Shown here one piece after another: positions 34,301 through 47,420 of a stretch of 64,000 nt of DNA. The notes beneath the pieces are model-generated. The model was not told the origin of the DNA, ran no database searches, and saw only the letters and a program-made list of their open reading frames with translations. Position 1 is the stretch's first letter. Every line of letters begins with the position of its first letter. The stretch comes from Rhyacophila brunnea (Eukaryota > Arthropoda > Insecta > Trichoptera > Rhyacophilidae): assembly GCA_022495005.1 (NCBI GenBank), contig JAGYXB010000687.1, forward strand, positions 1 through 64,000. Reading direction: 5' to 3'. A program made the translations under genes and the position numbers.

Positions 34301-36950
34301 GAATATTTTCGGTAAGTGAGGCCCTGGAAGAAAATGAACGTTTTATGTCAATAATTTCAGACCCAACTGGTTTGAACTCAGCACTCCACCCTTATCTGGA
34401 GTAGCCGAAAGCCGAAAAAATATTTTCAGAATCATGGTTATGGCACATAAAAAAGTTGTATGTATTCAATACTTCTCCCAAAAGTGGTCAGTGGCATGGA
34501 GGACTACGACACAAGATGTTTTGTTTTTGTTTTATCAAAGAGAGTCGCGATGTCAAAAAAGATAGAAACCACTGGCCTACACATATTATAATAAATTAAT
34601 TTGCCAACTAATAATGTTATATTCATTAAAAATAAGTACGTACGATCAAATTACCTAAGCCTCCAAACCTCCAAAGTGTTGCGACATCTTGACAGACTCA
34701 GTACCTACTAACTAGTATGATAGTCTTTCAATAAGCTCATTGGGTTCATGCTACATCTGGCAACTTAGCGGACAACACGTTACATGGATAGATTGTTAAG
34801 AATATACAAAAAAACATTTACATATTACGCATTTTAAAATAGAAGAAAATTCATAATCACTAAGCGTACTGCAATTGGTTTTTGACGACTTTTTTTACTA
34901 TAAACAACGTATAATAATAGGTGGACGGGTTAGATTTTCACATACATATATAATTTTAAATGGATCAAGTTTACAGCCAATTGAATGAGTCACATACAAT
35001 CCTAAATATCACAATAATCATAAGATATACAAAACATTATTTTTAAAAATGTTTTTTTAATTTAATTACATCATCTGCAGTAAATTTTCCGTGAACCACA
35101 TTCATTAATTTGATACCGAAAAATACCAATAGGTAACGGTAATTTCGAACTCGCATCCCAGAGTGGCGCGGTGATATCTGCTTCACGCTATTGAAGTTGT
35201 GTTTGGTAATTACATTTTGTATAATTCCATAATATGTCTGCAACATTTACTAGATAATGTATTTTTGTTATTTTAGTAAACACGATTTAATGGTTTTCAT
35301 GAAATACAATGACACGTTCGTTTTATAACAAACAGTAATAACAAACTAGACGTATGCATAAATTACAGACGATCATATATCACCGGATTTGATAATCTAA
35401 TTAATTAATTTGTCACAGGCATGTTTAATATCGTTAATTTAAATCCAAAAATAGACAAAACAATCTGTTTTACCAATTGGAAAATCAAAAAAGATGCTGG
35501 CAAAAATGCTGCATAAAGTTCAAAGGTTTAATTTAATATAAAAAAAAAATAAAGTGCGTAATGGATTTTTTTAGGTATGAATATTTATTTTAGGAACAGT
35601 CATGTTATATCGTATACCTGACTAAAAGTGTTGCCATCTTTTTCAAAGGTAATTATAAGGTATACGTGACAAAAAACATTCTCCAACAAAATTCGATGTA
35701 ATGTAAAGCCCACGAAACTATTTTTTAAGTACCGCCTACTCTGAAACAATCTTTCCTTTTACAATAAAATGAAATAGTTATAAATGTTATTCGCCTTTGC
35801 AAAACCAATAATAAGTATGTACAATTTTCTTCTATCAAGGAGAAATCTAAAAATCTAAAATAATATCTGATTTAGTTTTTTTATTAAAGAAATTTCGTGA
35901 ATTCTACGACATTTGAATTATTAATGTCGACAGCTGTTTTTGGTAATAAACTTATTTATGAATATTACAAGATAAAAAGAACTTTTTATATACGACGTAT
36001 TAAAATTTTCTGTTGAATCATATAAACTTGACTTGACTAGCTTAAACGATAAAAAAAATGTACTTGACAGAAATAATACTGAAATGTCATTTTGACATTT
36101 CATATTGATTTCCATAGTAACGCACTATATATTAATAATTTAGTTGCTAGGACCCCAGACCCCCAGCAACCAATAATAGCGTTTTACTTTTTACGGATTT
36201 CTTTCGAAATAGCTTTTCATACAAAACAGAATTAACTGAAAATGAATTCAATTCTACTTAAAGATGGCTAAAAGTATGAAAGAATGCATTGGCATCGTGT
36301 TCTGATATATTCGAAAAGTTTCAAATGTCTAACTAGTCGGGAAGTTAGTTAAAAATCGATTGCAAGATTTGTACTGGATAAACAACCACCGGACAAACAA
36401 GAATACGACCTAATAAAAACGTTGTAAAATACAATAAATCAACCGCGTAAAATTTTAAAATATGTTGTGTCGTGTAAATACCTACATTTTTTTGAAATGT
36501 AGGTATATAAGTAAATTCTTATGAAATAACTTTGCGCTGCAGGAGACTTTTTCTGTAATTTACAATTGTTAAGGGAAATAAGATGACATCGTGCATCACA
36601 ATCTCAAAAATCTTGTAAAACATATTTATTAAATTATGAGCAAGTACGTTGATACTAAAATTTCGAGAGATCAAGACATCGACTAGGAATCAAGGTGAGT
36701 ACCAATTACCGGTACTTTGATTCAAACCATAAAAAGTCGGTCGCCAATATTAATAAAATTAGAGAAACGCTTCAGTCGCATGACTATAGGATCCACCAGT
36801 ATAAGTTGTCAGCTGAGTGAGGGCGCCACATGCTAACATTTGACATATCATTCAATACTTTTTATACTGTGATGAGCTTAGTTTTAAATTTGAACACCTG
36901 ACGATTTATGATGGTATATCTATAATAAATAATTTCATCGAAATTGGGTT
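34301..36950. other. AT-rich spacer with two short hairpins
   Basis: No gene supported. Two perfect short hairpins: GAAATGTCA at 36081-36089 with 36093-36101, and ATACCTACATTT at 36478-36489 with 36495-36506. Open frames of 60 to 70 codons here are motif-free. Confidence 0.45.
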
Positions 36951-37030
36951 GGGCGCAGGTGACTAAATTGGTAAATCTCATTGGCCGGAATCACATGGAT
37001 GCAGGTTCGAGTCTAATTCTATGCCGTGTG
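36951..37030 (+). ncRNA. tRNA-like sequence, probably a SINE head or tRNA relic
   Basis: Contains an A-box-like GTGACTAAATTGGTAAATC and B box GGTTCGAGTCT at 37003-37013, in tRNA-like spacing. Acceptor-stem pairing between the start (GGGCGCA) and the end is poor, so a functional tRNA is unlikely. No body matching SINE family S follows, so this would be a different, unassigned SINE or an isolated relic. Confidence 0.4.
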
Positions 37031-38662
37031 GTCCATGTATGCATTATAAAAACACCACATTTACCGTTTAATAAAAACAAATTAAAGTTTAACGAACCAA
37101 AGTATCTCCTTGAACGAGCCGCTAATAATATAAAAAAATCAGGCTTTGTTTTGCTGATCAGCTTAATCTAAGTTATCTCAGAGCCAAACTCGGCGAAGTC
37201 ACGGTGGGTAAATGTTGACTTCTCACGTTAAGTCAAATAAATCAACCCATAGTAGCTCGCTGAATAATAAACTTTTAGCTACGTACCAACTGCCCTAGAT
37301 GCGCGAAGAAAAAAATGAATTGATTCGCTAATGGAAATTACTGGCTGTATTTGCATACATAAATAAGTGCTATTTATATCTAGTACGACGCGAATTGTAT
37401 AAGATACATACTTTTTTTATGAGAGTAAATATTTAAAAGTAAAATATCACATCATACCAATATGTATATTGTATAGCGGTCTGGAGAGTATTTAGTCAAA
37501 TTTTAGCCAAAATAAATTATGTATCTACCAAGATAATATTATACTAGCTGCCTGGAACAACTCCCTATGAGAGCAAATGTGGGAGATTTTTTAACAAAAA
37601 AACCAAATTGCCATGGAGTAATTTCAAATTTTGGTTGTATTATTACATTATAATGGAATAATATATCTATAAGTACGTAAATATTAAAAATTTATTTGTA
37701 AATAAGTTAATATCGTTAATTTTGCCCACTTTACACGAATTTATGTTAGTTGGCCTAGGTTGGTTTTAGATATCTAGCCGAAAAAATTGTTTCATAAGTC
37801 GACAGAGAAAATATTTAAAAATTCTGAGGGCGCCCAAGTTATTCTCTGCTGGACAAATAATACCATCACATGTCGGCAGATAGGTCAAATTACTAAAATA
37901 ATATACTTGCATATGCTGCTATAGTGCATTTTAATTTCATTGAAGTATCTTGTTATAATTGGGCAGAGAAAATGCATTTTAAAAATTGTCAGAAATTCGT
38001 AGCAATCAATTAAACAAAAATACGTTTTAAAAACATTTTCTGACATTAGAGAATAAATTGTCATATAAACGTAGTTTGTATGCAAGTGACAGATCATGGA
38101 ATATGTACCCATTCACTTGTTTTTTTTTTAATTTTCTATAAAATGAGTGGATATCAAAATAATGCGTTTTGAATTTGGAATGCTTACATATAAATACATA
38201 AACATATATCGGAAAATACCCATCACAAATTGAAAATACAATATAGATTGTTCACACTTATGACTACAGCTAAAATCCATACGTGCCGAAATCAATGTCT
38301 GGTATAACAATACAAAATAAAACGCTCAAAATGTCTGCAATCACAGGAGAATAAAAAAACTTACACTTTTTATGAATGATTTAATTATTTTTTTGTAAAA
38401 TTGTGGTGTTTAACTTTCGGCTATTAAGCCCGAACAGTTAAATGTTCTCAATACCCGTGTCATTTTTTTGTATTCATTATCTGCGAAAAAATGTATTTCA
38501 ATTAATTTCGATCATGTTTAAATGTCCATCACAATATACTACTAGAGCTGTTAATCCGGCATTTTTACATTCCGAGCGCAGTGTAGGTTACGTTATATTA
38601 GCGTAACCCAACCTGATGCCCGATAATAAAATTGTTCCGTTAATATTTTTAAAATAAAGTAC
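37031..38662. other. AT-rich spacer, nothing recognised
   Basis: No supported gene. ATACTAGCTGCCTGG near 37550 resembles a reversed Helitron 3' end (CAGCTAGTAT) but lacks a supporting hairpin. Confidence 0.4.
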
Positions 38663-38917
38663 TTAAGGGGACACATGCTCAGCGTACGTCAAAATGGAGC
38701 TTTTATGCTATTTTAAGCATGATCCTGGACATTCCTTAAACGTTGTAGATAATCTATTTACATAATTTTCAAGCCTTGTTATCCTTTATATTTATTTTAA
38801 ACATTTAATGACTGCATAAAGTATTTTTATTACATAAAATAGTATTCCTTTAAACCTCTCGCTCTAATGTTTTAGAATATGGTCATATTTCAGTACGTCC
38901 ATGTGAAGTGGTGTTAA
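38663..38917. repeat. TTAA-bounded dispersed repeat, copy 2
   Basis: Starts TTAAGGGGACACATG and ends GTGGTGTTAA, and aligns with 20227-20460 as described there. It lies only about 20 bp from the left end of the palindrome, which also begins at TTAA. Confidence 0.5.
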
Positions 38918-38938
38918 GATTTTTTTATATGTATTAAT

Positions 38939-39808
38939 TTTTAAGGCGAAGTCTTCACTGAGCCTTTTTTTAAAGAGGCACCTAGCGGAAAAATACGAAG
39001 CTTGCAATTTGAGACATTTTTTTGATAATTTACAATTTCAACTGTATTAATGAATAAATATGTATCTAAAAACATTAAAAATAAAAATATTTTTTATTTT
39101 AAGTCAAAGACAAACTTACAATTGTAAAAAATGTAATAAAATGTGAATTTGTTCTATCGATCCGCACCCTATTATTACATGTATTTTATGGTCATATTTA
39201 TTATTAAAATTTAGTTTATTAAGTTTTCTAAGCATCACCTAAGCGATTTTTGACAAATTCATAGTTTTTATATTTTTTATATCTATTTTAAAAAACATCG
39301 ATTTTTATAAAAAATATAAATGTGTATAACTTGAAATCCTTTTTATTTGTATTAATATAAATATTTTATTTATATTTATAAAAATAATTGATTTGATATA
39401 AATAAAAAGGATTTCAAGTTATACACATTTATATTTTTTATAAAAATCGATGTTTTTTAAAATAGATAAAAAAAATATTAAAACTATGAATTTGTCAAAA
39501 ATCGCTTAGGTGATGCTTAGAAAACTTAATAAACTAAATATTAATAATAAATATGACCATAAAATATATGTAATAATAGGGTGCGGATCGATAGAACAAA
39601 TTCACATTTTATTACATTTTTTACAATTGTAAGTTTGTCTTTGGCTTAAAATAAAAAATATTTTTATTTTTAATGTTTTCAAATACATATTTATACATTA
39701 TTACAGTTAAAATTGTAAATTATCAAAAAAATGTCTCAAATTGCAAGCTTCGTATTTTTCCGCTAGGTGCCTCTTTAAAAAAGGCTCAATGAAGACTTCG
39801 CCTTAAAA
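38939..39808. mobile_element. Near-perfect large palindrome, foldback-type element
   Basis: The sequence from TTTTAAGGCGAAGTCTTCA at 38939 is inverted at the end, TGAAGACTTCGCCTTAAAA, to 39808. Arms of about 410 bp pair almost throughout (only scattered differences seen, for example AGTCAAAGAC against the complement of GTCTTTGGCT). They are separated by an AT-rich spacer of about 50 bp at 39349-39399. TTAA at 38941-38944 and 39803-39806 could be the duplicated target. The content is AT-rich with no coding frame. The structure is that of a foldback or MITE-like element, or of a unit duplicated in inverted orientation. A single-arm relative lies at 50641-51028. Confidence 0.85.
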
Positions 39809-42264
39809 GCATTTATATAACCATTAGTAAAATTTATGTCGACATTATTATAGTGAAATATTTACAATAAAAAAATATATTGATAATCTCTGTGATCCCA
39901 AATTCGACAAGAATTAGGCATTTTATTATTCAAAAAATGGGCACGATTTACACATTTAAAGATACTGATTATAAGCTATGTCTTTGAACATTCAAATGTG
40001 ATAAACATTCTACGAATAATGTCTGCTTTATAATAATTATTAATATATCGGGTAGAAGATTCGAACGGATGTGTGTTTATGGTTGTGAATTAATTTAATA
40101 TTAGATATCTCCATTCCATTAATTCATCTCTCATGCGGTATCTTTTTCGAATATTTACATAAAATCCCAATCGTCGGTACGTATAATCGAGGTAGCAACA
40201 TTTCCCTCCTTAAAAATGATAAAAATGGGCCTTAACATGGGCTTTCTCTGAGTTTCCCCACCAAAAACAAGACGTTCCAATCTATTAGTGTGTTTAAAAA
40301 TATAATTTCACATGTGAAATCTATCTATTCAATGTATCGTGGGCGAGAAAGTCTAGTCTTGAAGCCTTAGCCCCTCCTCATATACTGACATAGCTTAACA
40401 ACTGTGTGTGATAGTGTATACATTATTGAAATCATTAAAGTCGATGAAAACTGGAGGAGAAGAAAGATTTTACTAACCAACCTACAATCAACCTTCACAT
40501 TTTTTTTTCAAATACTTACTAATTGATTAAAAAACAATGAAATTAGTTGTAATTCTAATTCTTCAGACAAAGAGTTAAAGTTTTGACATTGATATAGCTG
40601 TCGCCTGAGAAAGACCACAAGACAATTGAACTGAAAACTTTACGAGACACTAAAAATAAAAATAGTACCTACCCGCAGACAATTTCCATTAATAATTTTG
40701 ATCGGTCTATGTCACTTACAGCTTGGTCAATCTCAAAACTTCTTAATACCGTCGATAGATTGATGATGCGTTAAATAAATTGTCATTTTATAGTTCATAT
40801 TGAAATAAATAATGTTGAAATTGTGTTATTTATGTAATAACAAAAACCTTTTACCAAAGATTAATAGTAAACAAAATTAATAATGTAACAACTGTTGCAC
40901 TAAATAATTAATCTTTAAGAGAAAAATTTTACTTATGACATTGAAAATTAAGATCAAGCTTAGTTTAATGAGTCCTTTAAATAGCAAATATATAATGTAA
41001 TAATATAGATCTGTAAACCAACGTACTTATACAGAGTATGAGTTCATACAGAAAATGATAATATTATTAAAAGTAGCGAAATGTACCATGGAGATGACCA
41101 TGTTAGGCATATCGCGAAAACATCACAAAATAAACCAATCTATAGGTAAAAAAAGAGAGTATAATATGATGTTATATGTACGATGTAGTAGATTTATTAA
41201 ATGGCAACTGATTGGCAATGATCATCGATGAATTAGTGGTGAAAAGTACATGTTGTAAGAAAATAAACGATGAGTAACCGACAAAAAGTCCTAGGATAGT
41301 CATATGTAAAGGACTTCATCAGTATTTAACGTACAATTGTCACACAACGGTTCCATTTACGACCTTCTTATCCATCAAACCACAGAAGGCTTTCAAAACA
41401 CGCGAAAAATAAATATGTGTACATAAGCAAAAAAAAAACTAGACAAAAGACTTTTCGGTAAACCCATTCCTTCTATACAATCTGGAATAATCACTGTGTT
41501 CGCCATTATATGTTGATAATTAGGATATATTCATATCAAGGTATTTTTAATGTAGATTAAAATAACAAGACGTCTTCGCCACTGAGGTGAATATATAACG
41601 AATGAAAAATGTCGTCACTAAGGGATAGTAAACGACATTAGGAAGGTACTACATGCGCGCTCAATTGACGAACTGATTAAATCGGCAGACATATGGAGCA
41701 GTTAAAATCTAACGACCGAGAAGAAAAAAATACAAATAAAACAATCCATAGTATAATGGTTGGTTTGGTATATTGCGGTAATATTATTCTTCCTATTATA
41801 TTGTTCACATTGTTATTCTCCAGCCTTCGACCATATGCATAATATATGCACATATTGCGCAGCGTAGATTTGCCATTACACATAATACCATCTTATGGAC
41901 GTATTAGCCACTAACTTAAAAACTAAAAATCTCACACTGTTGTTCATACATATTTATTTCTGACCCATGCTTCCGCGTTTTACACTACACACAGCATAAT
42001 TTCATTAAATTAATGGCATGCGGGTGTAGATTTTTTAAAAATTTTCAATGGCTTTTTGCAGAATGAACGAATTTTGTAAGCTTAATGAATCACATATAAT
42101 GAAAGATAATTTATTAATATATGTAGGTATTTTAGTTGGTAGTTACTAGTAACTAGACAACGGAAAAAATGATTAACATGAAATTAGCCACGAAGTTAGT
42201 GGAATAATTACTCTGGTAAAGAATGCTTACTACGATATACTAGAACTATACGAAACTCTTATCA
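39809..42264. other. AT-rich spacer, nothing recognised
   Basis: No supported gene or element boundary. The 68-codon minus-strand frame at 41677 is motif-free. Confidence 0.45.
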
Positions 42265-42660
42265 TAGTTATATTTTCATATTTTTGTATGAATCGGAATA
42301 CTGGACTTTATCAAACAATTTTTTTTTTGGAGAAAACTGATATAAAGTTTTAAAAAATTGAGAAGAGGACTCAAAGCTGTATGCGACTACGATAGCAGGT
42401 AGTGATGGATTTACAATCACGGCCTATATGCATAGTACAATGTTACCTCATCACCTCATAGCTACATGAAAATGAATCGATTCCGTTGGGCAGGCCGTAT
42501 CTCAAGAACGGAAGACACCAAGACTAAAAAGGAAAATGAGGCCCGGAAGACCTATACTGTGGTGGTTCGATTGTACAGAAGAAAGCATTTCTGATGCTAC
42601 GGCAGTGAACGGCAGCTAGCGACAATCACAGATGAGTGGAGCGGACTAACATTAGGTTGA
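42265..42660 (+). pseudogene. LINE reverse transcriptase C-terminal relic
   Basis: On the plus strand FLYESEYWTLSN near 42272-42308 corresponds to LLYGSE-WTL. KMNRFRWAGRISRTEDT at about 42470-42524 corresponds to the LRWAGHIxRMEDxR block. In another frame, ILWWFDCTEESI near 42560 corresponds to the GRPxLRWxD end. The order and orientation are consistent, with at least two frame changes. It was probably a CR1/RTE-like LINE truncated at its 5' end. Confidence 0.7.
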
Positions 42661-44355
42661 TATGCCTGAAATGAATTAATTATTATTGGTTATAAAAAAC
42701 ATTTACTTCTTTATTTATTTAGTTTTATCAAAGTATATATTATATCACACGAAAATGTTACTGTATTAATAAAAAGATAAATAGGCACCCTGGAAAAGGT
42801 AGTAATGGTACAAAGCATTATTATTAGCTTCCCTTCCATTGCAATGGGAAAATTTCCGGCGAATACCAAATTTGGGCAAAGGATTTCATGTAGTATTTTT
42901 GTCAACAGCAATTTTCCATTAGCGTAGGCACGTTCGTGTACTAAGCGGGGGCATAATATAACACAAAAATCTCACCATTCGCACGTTTTGACCCATTCCC
43001 ATAAATAAAATGTCGAATCACACGGGTGTAAACAAAATTATGCCATTATTAATGCAAATTAACCGAATACATAATAAAATTTAATATTTGAATATTTATT
43101 GACAGTAATAAACTTTCAATTTATTTTAATTATGAAATAATTTGAATATTATTATTAGTGTATTATAAAATTCAACTGAAATTGAAAGACAAAACATATT
43201 AAATGAATTTAATCGATATATATATATATATGTATTTAATCGAGTTTACATTATAATTCGATGCATGAGGGATATTATGGCAAGAATTAGTTATTAACGG
43301 GCTTAGATTATTTAGAAAATTATAATATCATCTTCAGTATCCGAAAAGTGCGTCAATATGAATAATTCACAACTATTTTTGGCATGGTATTTGACGGTAT
43401 GCAAGGTGAAGAGTATTTGACGAACAAATTTCTTTTTTTAAATCAGTCTCGTGTAAAATCGCTAGTTGTCACTAACAACGTTATAGCTTAACTAAGATGT
43501 AGAACTTAAAGGTCATTTGGTCAACGAAATAGTTTAATTCAATGGAAGTAAGTGGGGACACAGCGCAAAAAGTAGCTAGGAGATACCGTCATTCAGCAGT
43601 ATTTTAATCCAGGCAGAGCATAATAATAATAATAATAGTGATGGAAAATCTTCATGTAATATTTTTTTCCAAATACCACCGACATTATAACGTGATGTGG
43701 AGTTTACCAAGTCACCCAATGCTCCCTCTGAGTGAGGTGAGTTGAACCGAAACGCGAAATTCGCTGTCGGTTTATACAGAGTACCTCTATTACGATTCGT
43801 AAGACCGGTAATGTGCTAAATGGTTGATGAAAAATTCATATAGCAGCATGGTGTACCAGTATAACGCCAACAGATGAATTTGTACTTATTTTTTATTTTA
43901 AAATATTTGAAATTTAACCAAACGTTCGATAAGTTTTTTTTATTATATGAACACAGTTTTTTTTTCTAAAGAAAAACTTGCATAATATATACAGTGATTA
44001 TGTATTGGAGTCGTGGACATTAATAATTATGAAAATAACTGAAATAATGAGACACATTTAGGAAGAGAATATTTAGTCAGATATAATGGACCCGTGTGTG
44101 AGGGTGGGTGTGGATAATCAGGTTTAATGTTGAATAGAACCATAATATACCCCAAGGTCGCGCTGACTGAAGGAAAGCGGTGGAAGAGGCCAATTGAATG
44201 GTGGAGTTTTTTTTTATAATATATATAATATTAATAATTATATATATATATATTGTAACACTACAACAGACCATGATGCCTAATGACAGTAAGGCACTAA
44301 AACAAGATTGTAGTAGAAGTGAAACAATTACTCAAATATAATAAAGTAATTATTG
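42661..44355. other. AT-rich spacer, simple repeats
   Basis: No gene supported. (AT)n lies at about 43216-43230, (AAT)n near 43621-43636, and (TA)n runs are at 44217-44254. Open frames at 42711 and 44077 are low complexity. Confidence 0.45.
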
Positions 44356-44431
44356 TGACCTCACCGGGATCAAACCCGGAGCTCCCAGATGAGAATCCAG
44401 AGCCTTACTTAGCTGTGACGCTATCGGCAGA
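44356..44431 (-). ncRNA. tRNA-like sequence, probably a SINE head or tRNA relic
   Basis: Minus strand: CTGCCGATAGCGTCACAGC at the start, B box CCGGGTTTGATCCCGG near 44378-44363 with a perfect short T-arm stem, ending TGAGGTCAC. The A-box region is irregular and acceptor pairing is poor. It is unlike the SINE family S and the family T heads. Confidence 0.4.
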
Positions 44432-47329
44432 CAAAAGTAGTTAGGTACTTAAACATTTATTAAAATTCAAGAATCTCGACAAACATTATATTCAAACAGT
44501 ATGGGTTACCAATGCGTACGTATGCATCTTAAACGTGGACCATTAGTATACGATTATCATGGTAAATACAGAAAACAAAATTAACAATTTCTCTCCAGTC
44601 AATTTCAAAGTCCAATAGAAAGTTTTCCAAATATACTTCACTATATAATATTATTAAATATTAATGTGTAAAACGAAAGTAATTGGCACAAAAATAATTT
44701 CACAAAGTCCTTTAACCACAGTTTACAAAAATATGTTTTTATTTACAAATCAAACGACGACATTAACAATAATACCCTATTACCATTTTTCTAAAACGAG
44801 AAAAGATAGGATATAATGATGACAATTACATCTTTTGTAGTCTATAAATTTTTCATACTAAGCATGTGTGTTTAATGGCAATTTTTAATCGAAATATCGC
44901 GTCAAGCTTATGAGATGCCAGTTGCAAGTGCTGTTCGACTAATTACATCAATAAACATATTATCTAGTAATCGTCATATATTTTTTTAAATTGATGTTTA
45001 TCTATATTTGTTTTTATTTACGTATTACGCCATAAATACATTATATATGTTATGTACGTAATTGTAAGTATATAAAATATAGACACATACAGCCAAAGTA
45101 AAATTATTACAAGGTTAGTGAAACTGTATAACCAGCTGTAATATAGCCTGTGAAAATAATGTACCTAGCACAGTCTTTAATTTTATTAGAGGGGTAATAT
45201 ATACACTCTGTACACCACGGTGTGGATTTATCTTTTGAAGCGGATAAAATTCAATGAACCCTACAGTGTACGAGCGAAACCTGTTAAATTATGCATAATA
45301 TTTAGATATTTATTTTGCTGTTTTGAATCTCGCGCACTCTCTCGCGTTCTCTTGTTACCAGATACTTGCTCTATAGTCTTTTACCTACTTCAAAATCCCC
45401 CAAAAAATGATACCCCCTATAAACGAACTCATAAATTTAAATAAATTGAACGGTTTTTATTTCATCTGACCGGGCATACCGTAACGAGGGCGGTCAAGGG
45501 TGGTTGGCTACCTTTGGAAGAAAAATCATTATGGACACCTCACATAATGAGTAGAGATATATTAAATAGCATGTATTTAGTTTTAGCATAACCCTTTTTT
45601 ATTAATTCTAATAAAAAAACAATATTATTGCAGAATTATTTTTGGCCAATGCATCGTAATACACAGTAGAAGTGCAAAGTATGCCATAATTATGGATAGT
45701 AAAAAAAGGAATAATTGGTTATGTATTTGGTGTAATAAAACTATACTAGAGTGAAGAATATATTTATGTTGAAAGACCGCAATAAGTTAGCTATGATATA
45801 TAATATGATATAGGTACCTAATTGAGTTTTAGACTAATAAATTAATTCACAAATTAGTTATATTACATAATGTTTGAGACTTCCGCGGTTGTTTTTTATC
45901 GTAATAAATTTTTGGTTTTTAACCGCGTGTACTTCTGTGCATTCATACACCTACACTACACTTCATCATAACACGTCATATCTCTTGACAATGGCCTCTG
46001 CAACGAGCCCGAAACGTACAGGAAAAAAGTGCACGCGGTGGAAACCCAATAATTTATTACGATTTATTACCACATTTTTGCGTAATTAGGTAATGTAATA
46101 AATAGATAGCATTTTTTTCGTAATAAAACTATAAAATTATTTTAAAGATATTTAACTAATGTTATTAAAAACATTTTTATTGGCGATATTTTTAAAATTC
46201 GAAAAATATTGTAGAATTAACAAGAAAAAATGTTTCAAAACAATAATTGAATTCCACCACGTGCCTAAACGACAATTCAATTAATTTTCTAACTAGTATT
46301 TTAATGTATTTGACGTTACTGCTTTTACTCTCTAGTATTTTAAGACTAAAATGAATTTGCGAAGAATTATTTTACAAAATTTGGATTCATTCAAAAGACC
46401 GCCGGTTCCCCAAACCTGGGAGAGACTGTTTACATTTTATTTGTTTAATCGGATATTTTTACAAACAGTAGTTATCGTTCATAACTCGTACATTTTGAAA
46501 ATGTAACTTGAACTACTAATACAAAATTAAGTTACAGTTTTTCTTAGAAGATAAATAGTATTCAAGCTCTTACATATCTATAATAAATAACACCGCATAG
46601 AAATGTTATTTAAAAACAATAATTGTTTTGTATTCTTATTCATGGCACCAAAAGTTATTAAAGGGCTAAGTGCTTAACAACATTTGACTTATTATTAACA
46701 ACCAAGCGAACTGTAAAAATATCATTAAGTACTTAGTGGGTGGCCAAAGCTTGGCATAAGAAATATATTCAAGTCGTTAAGGAAGCTTTATTGGCGCAGG
46801 AATCGACGCTCAAAACGAGAACCATGTTAAGTAAAAATAGACGTAAACAACGCAATTTGTAAGGTGAGTTTTATTGCGACGGCACTTAAGGGGGCCGGGT
46901 TAAAAATGGATGCTAATTCAATTTAAGGGATTGGATGGATTGTGTTTTTTTCCGTCAGCGCTTTGCGTCTAATGTCTCGAAGCTTTCAAAACATATTTCA
47001 GGCTTTTACGACGTCGTGTTTGTCTTGATCACATCTTCTGATATGCGCGTATTATTCAGAATGCTTGTTCGACAAATAATTCCATAAAAATTTTCGTAGC
47101 GCTACAAAAATAAATAATATAAGTACAACGTTATACTATATTAAATTTATTGAGCTGAATAGTAATTTATTCAATATAAATTATAATGACTATGAAATAA
47201 GATAGGTACTTCCACAGCGGCCGCAACGAAAGACTGGTAAAATATCTGTCTATAAAGTCGTCACGTAAGCTATAAAGGGTCACGGGTTTAATTTAAAAAT
47301 TGTTTAAAAAACATTAGCCTGTGTCTGGA
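44432..47329. other. AT-rich spacer, nothing recognised
   Basis: No supported gene. CGGCACTTAAGGGGGCCGGG near 46880 is a small GC patch. The plus-strand frames at 45220 and 45874 are motif-free. Confidence 0.4.
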
Positions 47330-47420
47330 TTCCATGGCCCCCACAGGGGGGGGGGGCTGACAGGGCTCTAGTCTGGGAGCACGAGCTCAGGAGAGGCCCG
47401 GCGAGGCCAGTCGAGATAAG
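47330..47420. other. GC-rich patch with an 11-G run
   Basis: CCATGGCCCCCACA is followed by 11 G at 47346-47356 and then CTGACAGGGCTC..GAGAGGCCCGGCGAGGCC. It is surrounded by AT-rich DNA. The minus-strand frame through it (61 codons) has no family resemblance. Confidence 0.5.

Noticed and set aside
37548..37562. Reversed Helitron 3' end (ATACTAGCTG)
   Set aside because: The word is short and no hairpin or 5' end of the family could be found nearby.
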